A DNA stretch of 64,000 nt from CAYVVT01 sp964454335 (GCA_964454335.1 CAYVVT010000001.1:62001-126000), one strand, 5' to 3'; counted from the first letter of the stretch, positions 42,660-52,504 are shown. The notes: generated from the sequence alone by a model not told the origin. Made by a program: numbers and translations.

Positions 42660-43926
42660 GATTGATGAAATTTCCCAGATAGCGGGACTTGATCTGATCG
42701 TTGGCCATGACCTGTTTGACCGGTGGCAACTTGAGAATGGCCCCCAGGACAGCAGCCAGGGCGCGATGACTCCAGAGGACGTGGTTGTCGAAGATCAGGT
42801 TCTGCAAGACGCCACGCTCGATGGCCATCATGACGTTCCGGTGAACGCCATTGACGGGTGTGATCACGCGGTCCGGCCGGGACTCCAGGTGGATGTTTTC
42901 CTTGCTGCAGGCCCGGGCACATAAAGCACAACCCAGACAGACGGCGTCATCCAGTTTGGCCTGTTTCATTTTTGGGCGCCGGGGATCGTTTGCTGACACG
43001 AGGGTCATTGCCTCAACGGGGCATACATTCACGCACCGGCCGCAACCGTTGCATTCACTCTCGTCAACAACCGGAAGGAAATTGGTGGTATGCACGGGAT
43101 TCATGATGGCAAAACGCCGGGCCGCGGTCATGGCTTCACAGCAGCAACCGCAGCAATTGCATAGGAAGTTCACACCGTGCTTCGCGTTCTCGCCGAACTG
43201 CACGAGATCGTGGTCATGAGCATTCTGCAGCAGATCGAGGCCCTCTGCCGCATCTACCCGCCGCGCATGGCCATGCTTCACCAGCGAGGCAGCGGAATTC
43301 CCGAAGGTCATGCAAATATCCATGGGGGCGCCGCAAGCCTGGTCCAGGTGCTGTTTCTTGTGGCGGCAATAGCACATGCCTACGGCACGGAACCTGGCAT
43401 TTTTGATAATCTCGCTGGCGCGCTCGTAATCCAGGACGTGTAGGGAATTCTCCTCAGACAGCGCCGGTTCATGGACAAAGGTGCGGCCAAGCTGTGTATC
43501 ACCACGGGTAAACAGTTCCCGAACGAAGTCCTCTTCTGTGTTGAGGTATTGATAGAAAAGTTCGCTGAGTGCCTGTTGGTCGATGTCATCGCGAATGCGC
43601 ATGAGCGAAAACTCGAAGAATCCCGCCATGGGGGGAGGCAGGGTATAGGTTGATTTTCCATTGCGCTCGATATCCACCAGGATGGCACGCCCCGCCAGAG
43701 CGTCCAGGATTTTCCGGGCTTCATCGGGATTCATCTTCCAGCATCGGGCGGCGGTATCAACCGTGAAGGGCTTTATGGGCAGCAGGGCCACCAGGCCGGC
43801 TTCTTTTTCCGAGAACAGCATCTTCAGGATCTCGAAGAGGGTTTCGGAGGCTGGGGCGCCCTGGGGTGTGCGGTTCAGGCGGTCCACAAGACCGGAATAA
43901 GCATTTTTCAGGGTGTGATGGGCCAT
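42646..43926 (-). CDS. 4Fe-4S cluster protein with an N-terminal helical domain
   Basis: The 426-residue soluble protein has its iron-sulfur parts at the C-terminal side: CNCCGCCCEA around residues 255-265, then two ferredoxin motifs CNGCGRCVNVCP and CLGCALCARAC. Residues about 1-110 look like a winged-helix region (FTVDTAARCWKMNPDEARKILDAL). Proteins of this composition are common in anaerobes and facultative bacteria as electron carriers of unknown partner. No export signal. The lipoprotein gene overlaps its end. Confidence 0.85.
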   Translation of the reverse strand: MAHHTLKNAYSGLVDRLNRTPQGAPASETLFEILKMLFSEKEAGLVALLPIKPFTVDTAARCWKMNPDEARKILDALAGRAILVDIERNGKSTYTLPPPMAGFFEFSLMRIRDDIDQQALSELFYQYLNTEEDFVRELFTRGDTQLGRTFVHEPALSEENSLHVLDYERASEIIKNARFRAVGMCYCRHKKQHLDQACGAPMDICMTFGNSAASLVKHGHARRVDAAEGLDLLQNAHDHDLVQFGENAKHGVNFLCNCCGCCCEAMTAARRFAIMNPVHTTNFLPVVDESECNGCGRCVNVCPVEAMTLVSANDPRRPKMKQAKLDDAVCLGCALCARACSKENIHLESRPDRVITPVNGVHRNVMMAIERGVLQNLIFDNHVLWSHRALAAVLGAILKLPPVKQVMANDQIKSRYLGNFINRAYA

Positions 43927-43949
43927 ACGAGTACTCCAGCAGATCGAAT

Positions 43950-45542
43950 TCAGATTGTTATAGTAGTATCTCCATACTTCCGCTGCAGACGGGTCAGTTC
44001 CTCTTTCAGCTCGGCCACGATTGCAGCATGGCTTTGATCATTATACAGGTTGTTCAGCTCGTGTGGATCCTGCTCCAGGTCGTACAGCTCCCAAACATCC
44101 ACGTCATGATAGAAATGGATCAGTTTATAGCGCAGGGTGCGGACGCCGTAGTGCCGTTTGACATCATGCCAGCCATGGGGATATTCATAATAATGGTAGT
44201 ATACGCTGTTGCGCCACTCACCCACGGCGCTGCCGTTAAGCAATGGGCGAAAGGACTCCCCCTGGATCTCACCTGGGGCGGTTATCCCCGCATAGTCCAG
44301 AAAGGTGGGAGCGAAATCGAGATTCAGCACCATGTCATCGGAAACCTGCCCGGCCGGTATTTCCTGCGGATAGCGGACCACAAGCGGCATACCCATGGAC
44401 TCTTCATACATGAAGCGCTTGTCATACCAGCCATGTTCACCGAGATAGAAGCCTTGGTCTGAGGTATAGATCACGATGGTGTCACGGATGAGCTGTTCCT
44501 CGTCCAAGTAATCCAGTAAGCGACCGATGTTCTCGTCTATTGACAGGATGCAGGCCAGATACTCTTTCATGTAACGCTGGAATTTCCACTCCAGCAACTC
44601 CCGGTCTTCTAGTCCAGCCTCCTTAAACTCTGCGTTCAGTGGATCATAATAGGCATCCCAGGATGCTTTCTGCTCCGGGGTGAAGCGTTCGTAAGTGTTT
44701 GACCAGTTCTCTGCATCCCTTTCAGCGTAATTCACATTTCCGCCGCTTCCTGTCTCAATGTCAAATGATTCAGGGTGCAGCTTCAGATCAAAGGACAGAT
44801 ACATGTCGTCGATCCGCATGTCTGCCGCCCCTGCGGTGGTTTCCCGGGTTTGATAATCGTCGTAAAAGGTTTCCGGCAAGGGGATCTCCACATCATCGAA
44901 AGCACGCAGGTGCTTGATGTTGGGCATCCAGTTGCGGTGGGGGGCTTTGTGGTGGACCAGCATGCAGAATGGCCGGGAGCTATCCCGGTTCTGAAGAGTT
45001 TCCAGCGCCATGTCGGTGATGATATCGGTGGTATAACCCACATATTCACGCTTTTCGCCATTCTCGGTGAACAGGGGGTTGTAGTAACGCCCCTGGCCCT
45101 TGAGGATCCGCCAGTCATTGAAACCGGTGGGCTCGGTCTTCAGGTGCCACTTTCCCAGAATGGATGTGTGGTAGCCGGCCTTCTGCAGCAGTTTCGGGAA
45201 GGTCATCTGGCTGCCGTCGAATTCATCCCGGTTGTCCCTTAAGCCGTTGAGATTGCTGTATTTACCGGTAAGCATGGTTGCCCTGCTGGGGGCACAGATG
45301 GAATTGGTGACAAAACTGTTTGTGAAGCGGACGCCCTCATTGGCGATGCGATCTATGTTCGGGGTTTGGATGAACTGGCTACCATAACTGCTGATGGCCT
45401 GTTCCGCATGATCGTCGCTCATAATAAACAGGATGTTAGGAGGTTTTGAACCCATGCCGCAATTGCTGAGCCAGCCAGGCAGGCTCATGGCGGCTGCGCC
45501 AAGACCGGCTGTTTTGATGAATTCACGTCGGGTTGGGGTCAT
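43950..45542 (-). CDS. Exported sulfatase (Tat signal, Cys-type)
   Basis: The 530-residue protein opens with a twin-arginine signal (TRREFIKTAGLGAAAMS). The catalytic Cys is C83 in ICAPSRATMLTG (C-x-P-S-R), to be converted to formylglycine. Other type I sulfatase marks are FIMSDDHAEQAI (metal Asp), GKWHL and TSDQGFYLGEHGWYDKR. The extended family resembles heparan-N-/glycan sulfatases of the S1 group that strip sulfate from polysaccharides. GGAGGGA precedes the ATG. The only FGE-like gene in the window (8.7 kb) lacks the needed cysteines, so maturation must depend on a gene elsewhere. Confidence 0.93.
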   Translation of the reverse strand: MTPTRREFIKTAGLGAAAMSLPGWLSNCGMGSKPPNILFIMSDDHAEQAISSYGSQFIQTPNIDRIANEGVRFTNSFVTNSICAPSRATMLTGKYSNLNGLRDNRDEFDGSQMTFPKLLQKAGYHTSILGKWHLKTEPTGFNDWRILKGQGRYYNPLFTENGEKREYVGYTTDIITDMALETLQNRDSSRPFCMLVHHKAPHRNWMPNIKHLRAFDDVEIPLPETFYDDYQTRETTAGAADMRIDDMYLSFDLKLHPESFDIETGSGGNVNYAERDAENWSNTYERFTPEQKASWDAYYDPLNAEFKEAGLEDRELLEWKFQRYMKEYLACILSIDENIGRLLDYLDEEQLIRDTIVIYTSDQGFYLGEHGWYDKRFMYEESMGMPLVVRYPQEIPAGQVSDDMVLNLDFAPTFLDYAGITAPGEIQGESFRPLLNGSAVGEWRNSVYYHYYEYPHGWHDVKRHYGVRTLRYKLIHFYHDVDVWELYDLEQDPHELNNLYNDQSHAAIVAELKEELTRLQRKYGDTTITI

Positions 45543-45564
45543 TCTCCCTCCTTTTCGGACCGGT

Positions 45565-47913
45565 TCAAGGCAGCAAAAGGACTTTCTGTGTGTGTAAATA
45601 TGTCTCTGTTTGCATTTGGATGAAATAGATACCTGGACTTAGCAGCCGACCGGACGCATCGAGAGCGGTCCATTGCAGCGAATAGTCCCCGGGGTGGCCG
45701 GGACCATCGAACAGGATATGACGCTGCGATCCCAGCACATCAAAGACCCGGATCTGGACCTTTTCAGGCTGTCCAAGGGCAAATTTGACCTGGGTGCTGG
45801 GATTAAAAGGGTTTGGAAAACAAGGATAAAGCGCTGTTTCTGAAGGGGTTATCCCTGGTACCCTGGTGTAGCTGGTGGTGTTCGACGAGCCTGGTGTAGG
45901 TGGGTCCAGAAGCCCCCATTGGTTGCCCGCGTCGGGGATTCTGGCGTATGCAACATCTGTTGTTTGCGCTGGAAAGCTAATGCTGTCAACGATTGTAGCG
46001 CCATCACCCCCAACAAGGGCCAAATGCTCCCCATCCCCGTCTAATTTGAAATTGGTGTGGATTCCGGTTTGGCCTTCATCATTGTCGCACCAAACGACTA
46101 AATAGGTGGTCGGACTAATCTGCAGACCCCCGGGGAAGCTCCATTTTGTCAGATTTGCGGGATCGTCGGTTAAATGGAGCCCACTTAAAGAGATAACAGC
46201 ATCAGTGGGATTGTAGATCTCGACCCAATCGTCATACTCGCCGAGCGGGTCGGGGTTGCTGGCCTGGTTGATTGCCAGCAACTCGTTGATGACCAGATGG
46301 CTGTTCACCACCTCGACAACCTCAAGTGAGATGAAGTCATTGCGGGGATAGACCATACCCTGACCAGTGAGGTCGAGCGCAACGACCTGGAAGCGACCAT
46401 GGCCATGGTCCCCCAGTGGAGGTATAATGCCGACCCACCGGTCGGACAAAGTCACGTTCTGAGTGCTGACCACGGGGCTGTAGACCATGGGATACTCCAG
46501 GATCACTGTGAGCTCTCCGGGGTGAAATGCGATGGTCAGTCCATCAAGCCCCAGTGATCCGAATGCTGCCGCGTGCACAATGATGCTATCGTCTGGTGCC
46601 GGATGTTGCGGTTCCCACCAGACATCATAGACAATAGGATCAGCGCCAGTGTAGCTCAATTGGGGTCCGACTGAGGCCATTCTTAAGTTAACGAACTCCA
46701 TGAGACCGCGTTTTACATGCTGATTTTCGTAGTGCTCGATACTGTAGGAAGCGTGGAAATCATCCATGCTAAAGCCATAGTCCAGGACCCGATACAGGTC
46801 TTCTTCGGCCCAGGGCGTGATCAGGCTCTTCAGGTCCAGAAGTTCAGCGTCCCACAGGGATAGATCCAGGATGTTGTCGCGGATGAATTCGATGAAATGA
46901 GTATACAGGTCCCGGTACTGTTCATTCTCCATGAGGCGTACAGCCAGGGGGCGGGGTGTTGGGGGGTTGTCAAAGTTGGCAAAGACGTACGGGTTCACCT
47001 CAGACCATTCGATACCGAACCAGTCTATGCTGAAAGTATTGTCATAGTCGTAGGGTATCCAGTGGAAGCGGTCGATGGAAGGCTCATGATACAGATAAAA
47101 GTTATTTCGCAGGAACCAGTAGTCATCCCAGCCGCCTAATAAAACATTCATGGCGAAATACTTTAAAACTTCATCCACCAGAAGGATGCTTTCCAATGAA
47201 TCGGCCAGGTCCTCAGCAGGCGTGTTGTTCACAAGGGAGATAAGCCGGGCCAGCTGGCTGAAATCATATTCATCCGTATTGGTCTTCAGGTCGTAGGGGC
47301 GATCGCCATCGATCCAAGGCCAGTAACTGGCTGGGTCTGGCCCGCGGTAGTCCAGATCGGCAGGCCAGAGACATTTCCAGAGATTCCCGCTGGGATCCTC
47401 ATAGTGGTTCTCAAGGAATTCATCGTCGATGTGCTCGACATTGATGTATAGACCGAAGTACTCGTCATTGATGTACAGTGCTGCATGAGAGGCTGCTGAG
47501 GCGGTCAGACCGAGTTTATGGAAGTGATCCCAGCACAGCTTGCTGCGAATGATAGACGGGTCATTGTGCTCGCCATTGAGATTTATCTTGTCCACGCCAT
47601 AAAACTGCCTTCCGGGGACGAAAGTATTGAAGGAGATCTTGAAGGATTTCTTCGCAGAAGTCCTTGATGTATTGCCCCTGAGCCGGAAACCAACCGAATC
47701 GATGGTCTCGTCGATATGGATATTCGTGAATTGAACACTGGCAATGTGCTCCGAGTCGCTATGGACATTCTCATACATCCAGGTGAGATCCTCCGGAGCG
47801 ACGGAAACCTGAATAATAGCCACCTCACTGTCGTCATATAGGCGCCAGGACTCGCTTCCATGCAGAGTGCCGACCAATCCGAGCAACGCTAGTGTTACCA
47901 CCGTTCTGAGCAT
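45565..47913 (-). CDS. Secreted CotH-kinase-like protein with lamin-tail and T9SS-type sorting domains
   Basis: The roughly 782-residue protein has a signal peptide (MLRTVVTLALLGLVGTLHGS). Residues about 50-400 form the CotH kinase fold: NEYFGLYINVEHID-type motif (NDEYFGLYINVEHIDDEFL), DKINLNGEHNDPS and the metal-site WIPYDYDNTFS. A lamin-tail domain follows (INELLAINQASNPD...DDWVEIYNPTDAV). The end is the sorting domain (YPCFPNPFNPSTQVKF, ending KVLLLP). CotH proteins phosphorylate spore-coat proteins in Bacillus; the targets here are unknown. The ATG has no Shine-Dalgarno but an AT-rich leader, as is common in Bacteroidota-like genomes. Confidence 0.88.
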   Translation of the reverse strand: MLRTVVTLALLGLVGTLHGSESWRLYDDSEVAIIQVSVAPEDLTWMYENVHSDSEHIASVQFTNIHIDETIDSVGFRLRGNTSRTSAKKSFKISFNTFVPGRQFYGVDKINLNGEHNDPSIIRSKLCWDHFHKLGLTASAASHAALYINDEYFGLYINVEHIDDEFLENHYEDPSGNLWKCLWPADLDYRGPDPASYWPWIDGDRPYDLKTNTDEYDFSQLARLISLVNNTPAEDLADSLESILLVDEVLKYFAMNVLLGGWDDYWFLRNNFYLYHEPSIDRFHWIPYDYDNTFSIDWFGIEWSEVNPYVFANFDNPPTPRPLAVRLMENEQYRDLYTHFIEFIRDNILDLSLWDAELLDLKSLITPWAEEDLYRVLDYGFSMDDFHASYSIEHYENQHVKRGLMEFVNLRMASVGPQLSYTGADPIVYDVWWEPQHPAPDDSIIVHAAAFGSLGLDGLTIAFHPGELTVILEYPMVYSPVVSTQNVTLSDRWVGIIPPLGDHGHGRFQVVALDLTGQGMVYPRNDFISLEVVEVVNSHLVINELLAINQASNPDPLGEYDDWVEIYNPTDAVISLSGLHLTDDPANLTKWSFPGGLQISPTTYLVVWCDNDEGQTGIHTNFKLDGDGEHLALVGGDGATIVDSISFPAQTTDVAYARIPDAGNQWGLLDPPTPGSSNTTSYTRVPGITPSETALYPCFPNPFNPSTQVKFALGQPEKVQIRVFDVLGSQRHILFDGPGHPGDYSLQWTALDASGRLLSPGIYFIQMQTETYLHTQKVLLLP

Positions 47914-48642
47914 GTTAATATAAAGGTAGCAGTAAATTTTGGCCTTTCCAAAGACTAACATAGACAACAGTTGTTGTGTGAATATATCAGGTGCCGAGAC
48001 ATGCATGTACCATGTTTCGTACTGTGGTTTGGCACTTGCCGAAGCCGGCACAGTTAGAAAATGGGCATATTTACCTGGAACCAGGTCAAAAAGGTGAACA
48101 CATCAGCAGAAAGACCCCGGCCGTTCCCTCACCATGCAGTGGGTTGCTGCAACGGTGGAGACCACCCAGGAAGACCGGACCATGGTTCTGTATGCCGACC
48201 CGCGGTCCAGCAGGAAGGATTGGATCTAGGCTCGCCGAACGGTCTAATCGGTGTCCAAAGTTGAACCGAAATTCGCTGTCTTGAAAAAAATTCATCTCGC
48301 CAGAAGGATCAAATTGAAAAATCAGCAGAACGGAAGGTCGAGATCGACAATTTTGACCAAAAGGACAGGCAGAAAGCAGGGAGAACACTGGCGAGTAGAA
48401 CAACGAATACCGGACGGACGGTCACCCACGAATGCTTGAGTCATGGCAAGTACTGAGGTTAACAAGGAATATTCACTACAAAAAGTGCGGGTAAGTGTGG
48501 TTGTGCCAAAATGGCCTACTGTGAGAAGGGCTAACAGAGAAATTGTCCAGCAGGATGGACAATAGAAAGGCAACACCTGTTGGGTGTGTGCGTTGGTCAG
48601 ATGGAAATGAACGAAATTTGCGGAAGAAGGACGAGGTAAAGA
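47914..48642. other. Intergenic stretch without a recognisable gene
   Basis: About 730 bases between two minus-strand genes. Several short frames occur on both strands, none with a ribosome site and recognisable sequence. I found no tRNA or repeat. It may hold the promoter of the CotH-like gene at its left end (AT-rich leader just before 47913) and decayed sequence beyond. Confidence 0.5.
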
Positions 48643-49164
48643 CTACCAACCCTGTTCGTTAGCGATCTCAAGCAGGCGTGAATAAAGAGCGGGATGAAGG
48701 TCATATTTCTTGAAAACCTTGAGCACATCACGATCCAGAAGCAGGGTTCGTAGCCGTTCATGCCGTTCCATGTCACGGTCTGAAGGCAAAATGCCTTCCG
48801 CCATGCTCTTGGCTTTGTTCTGAGCGCTCATGATCTCGGTATAAACGGTATTCAACTTGGCGTTATCCTGAGGAAGAGCGAAGAAGTGTTCAGGCTTTAG
48901 ATCGGTTCCTTTCAGATAAGCTGAGAAATCCTTGTGAACATAGCGGATTTCACCAGAGAAACAGATGATGTGGTACCAATCGTCTTCCTGATTGGCGAAA
49001 ACGAAGATCTGACCCTTGGTGCCCTGGCCCACACTGGTTGTGTTCAACTCAGGACCTGTGCGGATGTTTACGACATTACCTGTAACTTCGACATAATCAG
49101 TGGCCAGCAGGGGATAGACCAGGACAAAGATCAAAAGAGCGGTGAAAGCAGTGTGTATTCTCAT
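48643..49164 (-). CDS. Exported bacterial SH3-domain protein
   Basis: The 173-residue protein has a signal peptide (TAFTALLIFVLVYPLLA) followed by a classic bacterial SH3 domain: VTGNVVNIRTGPELNTTSVGQG, then WYHIICFSGEIRYVHKDF (about residues 25-85). The C-terminal 85 residues are helical and charged, with no known domain. Bacterial SH3 domains bind peptides or cell-wall fragments in the envelope. Monocistronic. Confidence 0.85.
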   Translation of the reverse strand: MRIHTAFTALLIFVLVYPLLATDYVEVTGNVVNIRTGPELNTTSVGQGTKGQIFVFANQEDDWYHIICFSGEIRYVHKDFSAYLKGTDLKPEHFFALPQDNAKLNTVYTEIMSAQNKAKSMAEGILPSDRDMERHERLRTLLLDRDVLKVFKKYDLHPALYSRLLEIANEQGW

Positions 49165-49229
49165 AGCGCGACTATGTTAAGATTTTTGTAGTAGAAGAAC
49201 AGACAGATAAGGATGATGATACTAAAAAT

Positions 49230-50003
49230 CTAGCCGAAACGCATCGATCGCATGGAAGTGCCCCCCAGGGCAAGTCGTTCGGTATAGAACCGGGGCTTCT
49301 CCCCTGGATCAGCACAGCCCAACACGCAAAGCAGGGGATAATAATGATCGGGAGTAGGGACGGACAGCTCTGAACCGGGCAGAGAACTGTAATCAAGAAC
49401 AGAAGAATCGTCACGACCCTCAAGAGCCTGTGCGACTGCAAGATCAAAATCCCGCGCCCAGGTATAGACATGGTCATCGAAGCGTAGCATACGCAGGTTG
49501 TGAACGATATTTCCCGAACCAAGGATCAAAACGCCCTGATCTCTGAGTTCACGGAGTTCACAACCAAGCTCATAATGATACTGTGGTGCCTGGTGGTAAT
49601 CGATACTCAGTTGCAGAACGGGAATATCTGCAGCAGGATACATCGGTTTCAAGACGGACCAGCATCCGTGATCAAGACCCCAGCTCTCGTCAAGCCCCAG
49701 GGTGGTTTTCGTAATGCCCGCCATTATCTCCAGGGCTAACTCCGGGGAACCGGGAGCAGGATATTGCTGTGCGAACAGCTCCGCGGGAAAACCACTAAAA
49801 TCATGGATGGTCCGGGGCTGCGGCATTGCAGTAACAGCCGATCCCCTGGTGAGCCAGTGGGCGGAGATGCACAAAATAGCCCTGGGACTGGGAATCTCCT
49901 TTGAGATCACACGCCAACTGCGGGAGAACTCGTTGTCCTCAATAGCGTTCATGGGGCTGCCATGCCCGAGGAACAGGACGGGCATCCGGGTAGATGGTGT
50001 CAT
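49230..50003 (-). CDS. ygiD: 4,5-DOPA dioxygenase extradiol (LigB/YgiD family)
   Basis: The 257-residue enzyme of the LigB class III extradiol dioxygenase family has the metal ligands in VLFLGHGSPMNAI and SAHWLTRG, HDFSGFPAEL, GLDHGCWSVLKPMYP, and a late GSGNIVHNLRML and TPDHYYPLLCVLG. This is the pattern of the YgiD/DODA branch, which opens DOPA or other catechols. Non-heme Fe(II) cytosolic enzyme. A sorting-domain relic lies just upstream on the same strand. Confidence 0.9.
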   Translation of the reverse strand: MTPSTRMPVLFLGHGSPMNAIEDNEFSRSWRVISKEIPSPRAILCISAHWLTRGSAVTAMPQPRTIHDFSGFPAELFAQQYPAPGSPELALEIMAGITKTTLGLDESWGLDHGCWSVLKPMYPAADIPVLQLSIDYHQAPQYHYELGCELRELRDQGVLILGSGNIVHNLRMLRFDDHVYTWARDFDLAVAQALEGRDDSSVLDYSSLPGSELSVPTPDHYYPLLCVLGCADPGEKPRFYTERLALGGTSMRSMRFG

Positions 50004-50052
50004 AGAAGGATTCTACGGAACCAAGCCGGAACTGTTCCGGCAAATATGGTGA

Positions 50053-50157
50053 TCAACGCAAAAGGAGCATTTTCCTGGTGGCAATGTTCCTTCCGCTTGC
50101 CAGTGTATACAGGTATAAGCCTGAGCTTGCTGGCTGTGACCACTGATCCAGTTGTGG
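50053..50157 (-). pseudogene. Relic of a T9SS-type sorting domain (3' gene end only)
   Basis: The minus strand reads, from 50157 down, PQLDQWSQPASSGLYLYTLA, then SGRNIATRKMLLLR and a TGA stop at 50053. This matches the final strand pair of the sorting domain ('...GLYLY.L..G....TRKMLLL'), seen intact in five genes of this window. No upstream domain, start or ribosome site remains in that frame; the stretch up to 50302 has nothing else I can identify. It is the last part of a secreted-protein gene whose body has been deleted. Confidence 0.6.
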
Positions 50158-50302
50158 AAGAATGGTATGCCTGTGGCCAGGGAATCCTCGATGAGCGCCG
50201 AATGCTCTTAGAAATTATCCATGACCATACCGGGTGTAGCCTCAGGGATCACACTACGGACAATCAAGCCCCAGACCCATCTTAGAAAGTGTTGAGGAGT
50301 TC

Positions 50303-50974
50303 TTATTCTCCAGGCCCGGAATACAGGACCGGGTAGATGCTTTCGCCAAAAATACCCACATGGGCATCATAGAACAGGGTGATATCATCCCGGGTGAAAG
50401 GGTGTTTTGCGTCTGGATCGTCACTCAATCCGCCGAAGTAATTGGAACTGTAGGTGGCCAGGGAGGAATCACTGCGTACGATGCGAACAGGATGGACGCC
50501 GGCCTTCAGCGCGGCAATGATATCGGAGTCGGCATCGCCGTAGAACAGGTCCAGACCCAGCCGTTCCATGTGATGGTGTTTGGTGGTATAGCGATATTCG
50601 CCCAGGGATTCCTTCGGGCTAAAGAACAGGTTTTCATCCACCTTTACGGGAAATCCAACCACCTTGCTGAGATATTTCGCCAGGGCCTTGCCCTTGTCGG
50701 AATGACGTGCGGTAATGAAATAGACCTTATGGCCGTTTGCGTGAAAGTACTGAACCAGCTCAAGCACTGGACCGATCACACGTGCATACCTTGCGGTATT
50801 GCTGTTGGCCCAGGCGAAGACAGCGTGGGGATCATCCATTTCAACGGGCATATTGTCAAAGACTTCCCGCACATACAGGATGGTGTCATCCACATCGAAA
50901 CCCACATGCAGTTGACCCGGCTGGGCACAGGCCATGGAAACAAGAGTAAGAATGATCAGCATATGTTTAGCCAT
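50303..50974 (-). CDS. Exported HAD-superfamily acid phosphatase (class B-like)
   Basis: The 223-residue protein starts with a signal sequence with a lipobox-like MACAQPG, then the nucleophile D27-V-D29-D-T motif in VGFDVDDTILY, the Ser/Thr motif VYFITARHSDKGKA and the acid pair FYGDADSDIIAA. This corresponds to class B (AphA-type) acid phosphatases of the DDDD superfamily, which release phosphate from organic monoesters outside the cytoplasm. AGGAGG lies about 10 nt before the ATG. Confidence 0.87.
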   Translation of the reverse strand: MAKHMLIILTLVSMACAQPGQLHVGFDVDDTILYVREVFDNMPVEMDDPHAVFAWANSNTARYARVIGPVLELVQYFHANGHKVYFITARHSDKGKALAKYLSKVVGFPVKVDENLFFSPKESLGEYRYTTKHHHMERLGLDLFYGDADSDIIAALKAGVHPVRIVRSDSSLATYSSNYFGGLSDDPDAKHPFTRDDITLFYDAHVGIFGESIYPVLYSGPGE

Positions 50975-51071
50975 GATTTGAAGTCCTCCTGGTCATGGTG
51001 AAATATCCAATAAGCTACAGGGCAGGTGTGGTCACGCATGCCCGGAGTAAAGGTAATTATGAAAGGTCGTT

Positions 51072-52421
51072 TTACTTGAGGAGTGTTGTCCGGATGACCT
51101 GGACGACACCGTTCACCTTGAGACTCACAAGATATGAACCTGTAGGCAATTGCCCTGCATTCCAGGCGAGTTCGTGCTGACCAGCAGGATACTCGCCTGC
51201 CGCCAGCGTTTCCACAAGACGGCCCCGGTGATCGTGGACGCTGAGCTCAACGATCTCTGACGATTCTAGCGAGAAACTGATCCTGGTCAAAGGATTGAAA
51301 GGATTGGGATAGGCCTCATACAAATGAAAACCGCCCGGTGTTGCCACATACACTTCGCCAGGATCGGACGAGACCGCGATATCCTCTTCGTTGAAGAATG
51401 TATAGCCCACACCACCCTTGTCGAACCAGGACACACCCAGGGAATACTTGTTGAACATGTAGGCATAGCCGTTCTGACGTGCTGGATCATGTACGATGGG
51501 ATCGCCGTCATCATCGAAGCCGGCCAGCATCATGAGGTGACCGGAATACAGGGGTGGACCCACAGACATGACCACTCTGCCGCCGGCCGCTAAGGTGTCG
51601 TAGGCTTCACTCCAGGTGCGGTAGCGGGTTACGGCACCATCCACGCCAAATTCAGCCGCATTCTGAACAGCCCGGGGCCAGATCCCGAACAAGCCCCAGT
51701 AGCTGTCGTAATTGTCCTGGGCAAAATCCAGGGCATCTACCTCAATATCATAACTGCGCAGGGCCAGACAGGTTGAGGTAGGAGAGCAGATGCTGCCACC
51801 GATATCCGGGTCGACATTGTACTGACAGACAAATGTCGTAGGGATGAAGATCTCCGGGGGATCGTCGTTCAGGATCTCAACGAAATCGGCATTGTCCGTG
51901 GTACGCTGGTCGCTGACAAAGAAGCTGAGCTTGTCCAGCAGGGGAGAGGGGTCGTTGGCGGCAGACCTCTTGAACTGGACACGGAACTGCCACACCGAGG
52001 TGAAGTTCTCAAGGACCACATAGTCGTAATCGATCTCCCCGCCACTATAGCTGGTTGACCCATAGGAGCTCCAGATATAATCCTGCCAGTATCCAACAGT
52101 AAGCCAGGGCGACCAACCGGCATTCCAGGGAAAGCGCATCTCCACCTTGAAACCGCTGTCATCCTCGAAGGCCATCCCGTTCCACGAGGGCAAGCCCCTG
52201 TCGAATGGGGACGTCGACGTATCCGGCATGAACACGACATAACCGTAATTGTCATCATCCACCAGCTGGAGATGCTTACCATCCGCACTCAGAACGATAT
52301 CCTCATTATATTCAATGCGCTCCCAGAGTTCGGTCGTGGTGCGTACATAATGTTGATCGGGATGGAACTGAGCTGCGAGCGGCAGGACCAGGAGACTGAG
52401 AATGACGATAATTTTAAACAT
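51072..52421 (-). CDS. Secreted C39-like cysteine peptidase with T9SS-type sorting domain
   Basis: The 449-residue protein has a signal peptide (MFKIIVILSLLVLPLAA), a beta-sandwich N-terminal region (about residues 30-180, YVVFMPDTSTSPFDRGLPSW), and a C39-like peptidase domain with C212 in GGSICSPTSTCLAL, H295 in SGHLMMLAGFDDDG and D312 in IVHDPA. The last 85 residues are the sorting domain (EAYPNPFNPLTRISFSL, ending TTLLK). C39-like peptidases cleave after double-Gly leaders or other peptides. Here the enzyme would be at the cell surface. The ATG lacks a Shine-Dalgarno but has an AT-rich leader. Confidence 0.88.
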   Translation of the reverse strand: MFKIIVILSLLVLPLAAQFHPDQHYVRTTTELWERIEYNEDIVLSADGKHLQLVDDDNYGYVVFMPDTSTSPFDRGLPSWNGMAFEDDSGFKVEMRFPWNAGWSPWLTVGYWQDYIWSSYGSTSYSGGEIDYDYVVLENFTSVWQFRVQFKRSAANDPSPLLDKLSFFVSDQRTTDNADFVEILNDDPPEIFIPTTFVCQYNVDPDIGGSICSPTSTCLALRSYDIEVDALDFAQDNYDSYWGLFGIWPRAVQNAAEFGVDGAVTRYRTWSEAYDTLAAGGRVVMSVGPPLYSGHLMMLAGFDDDGDPIVHDPARQNGYAYMFNKYSLGVSWFDKGGVGYTFFNEEDIAVSSDPGEVYVATPGGFHLYEAYPNPFNPLTRISFSLESSEIVELSVHDHRGRLVETLAAGEYPAGQHELAWNAGQLPTGSYLVSLKVNGVVQVIRTTLLK

Positions 52422-52504
52422 GGGACCAATATAGGGGAGAACAGTACACAGGGTAAGAAGTTAGTAAGAAATATTTATTAACGATTTTACCCCCGTGGCC
52501 CTGA

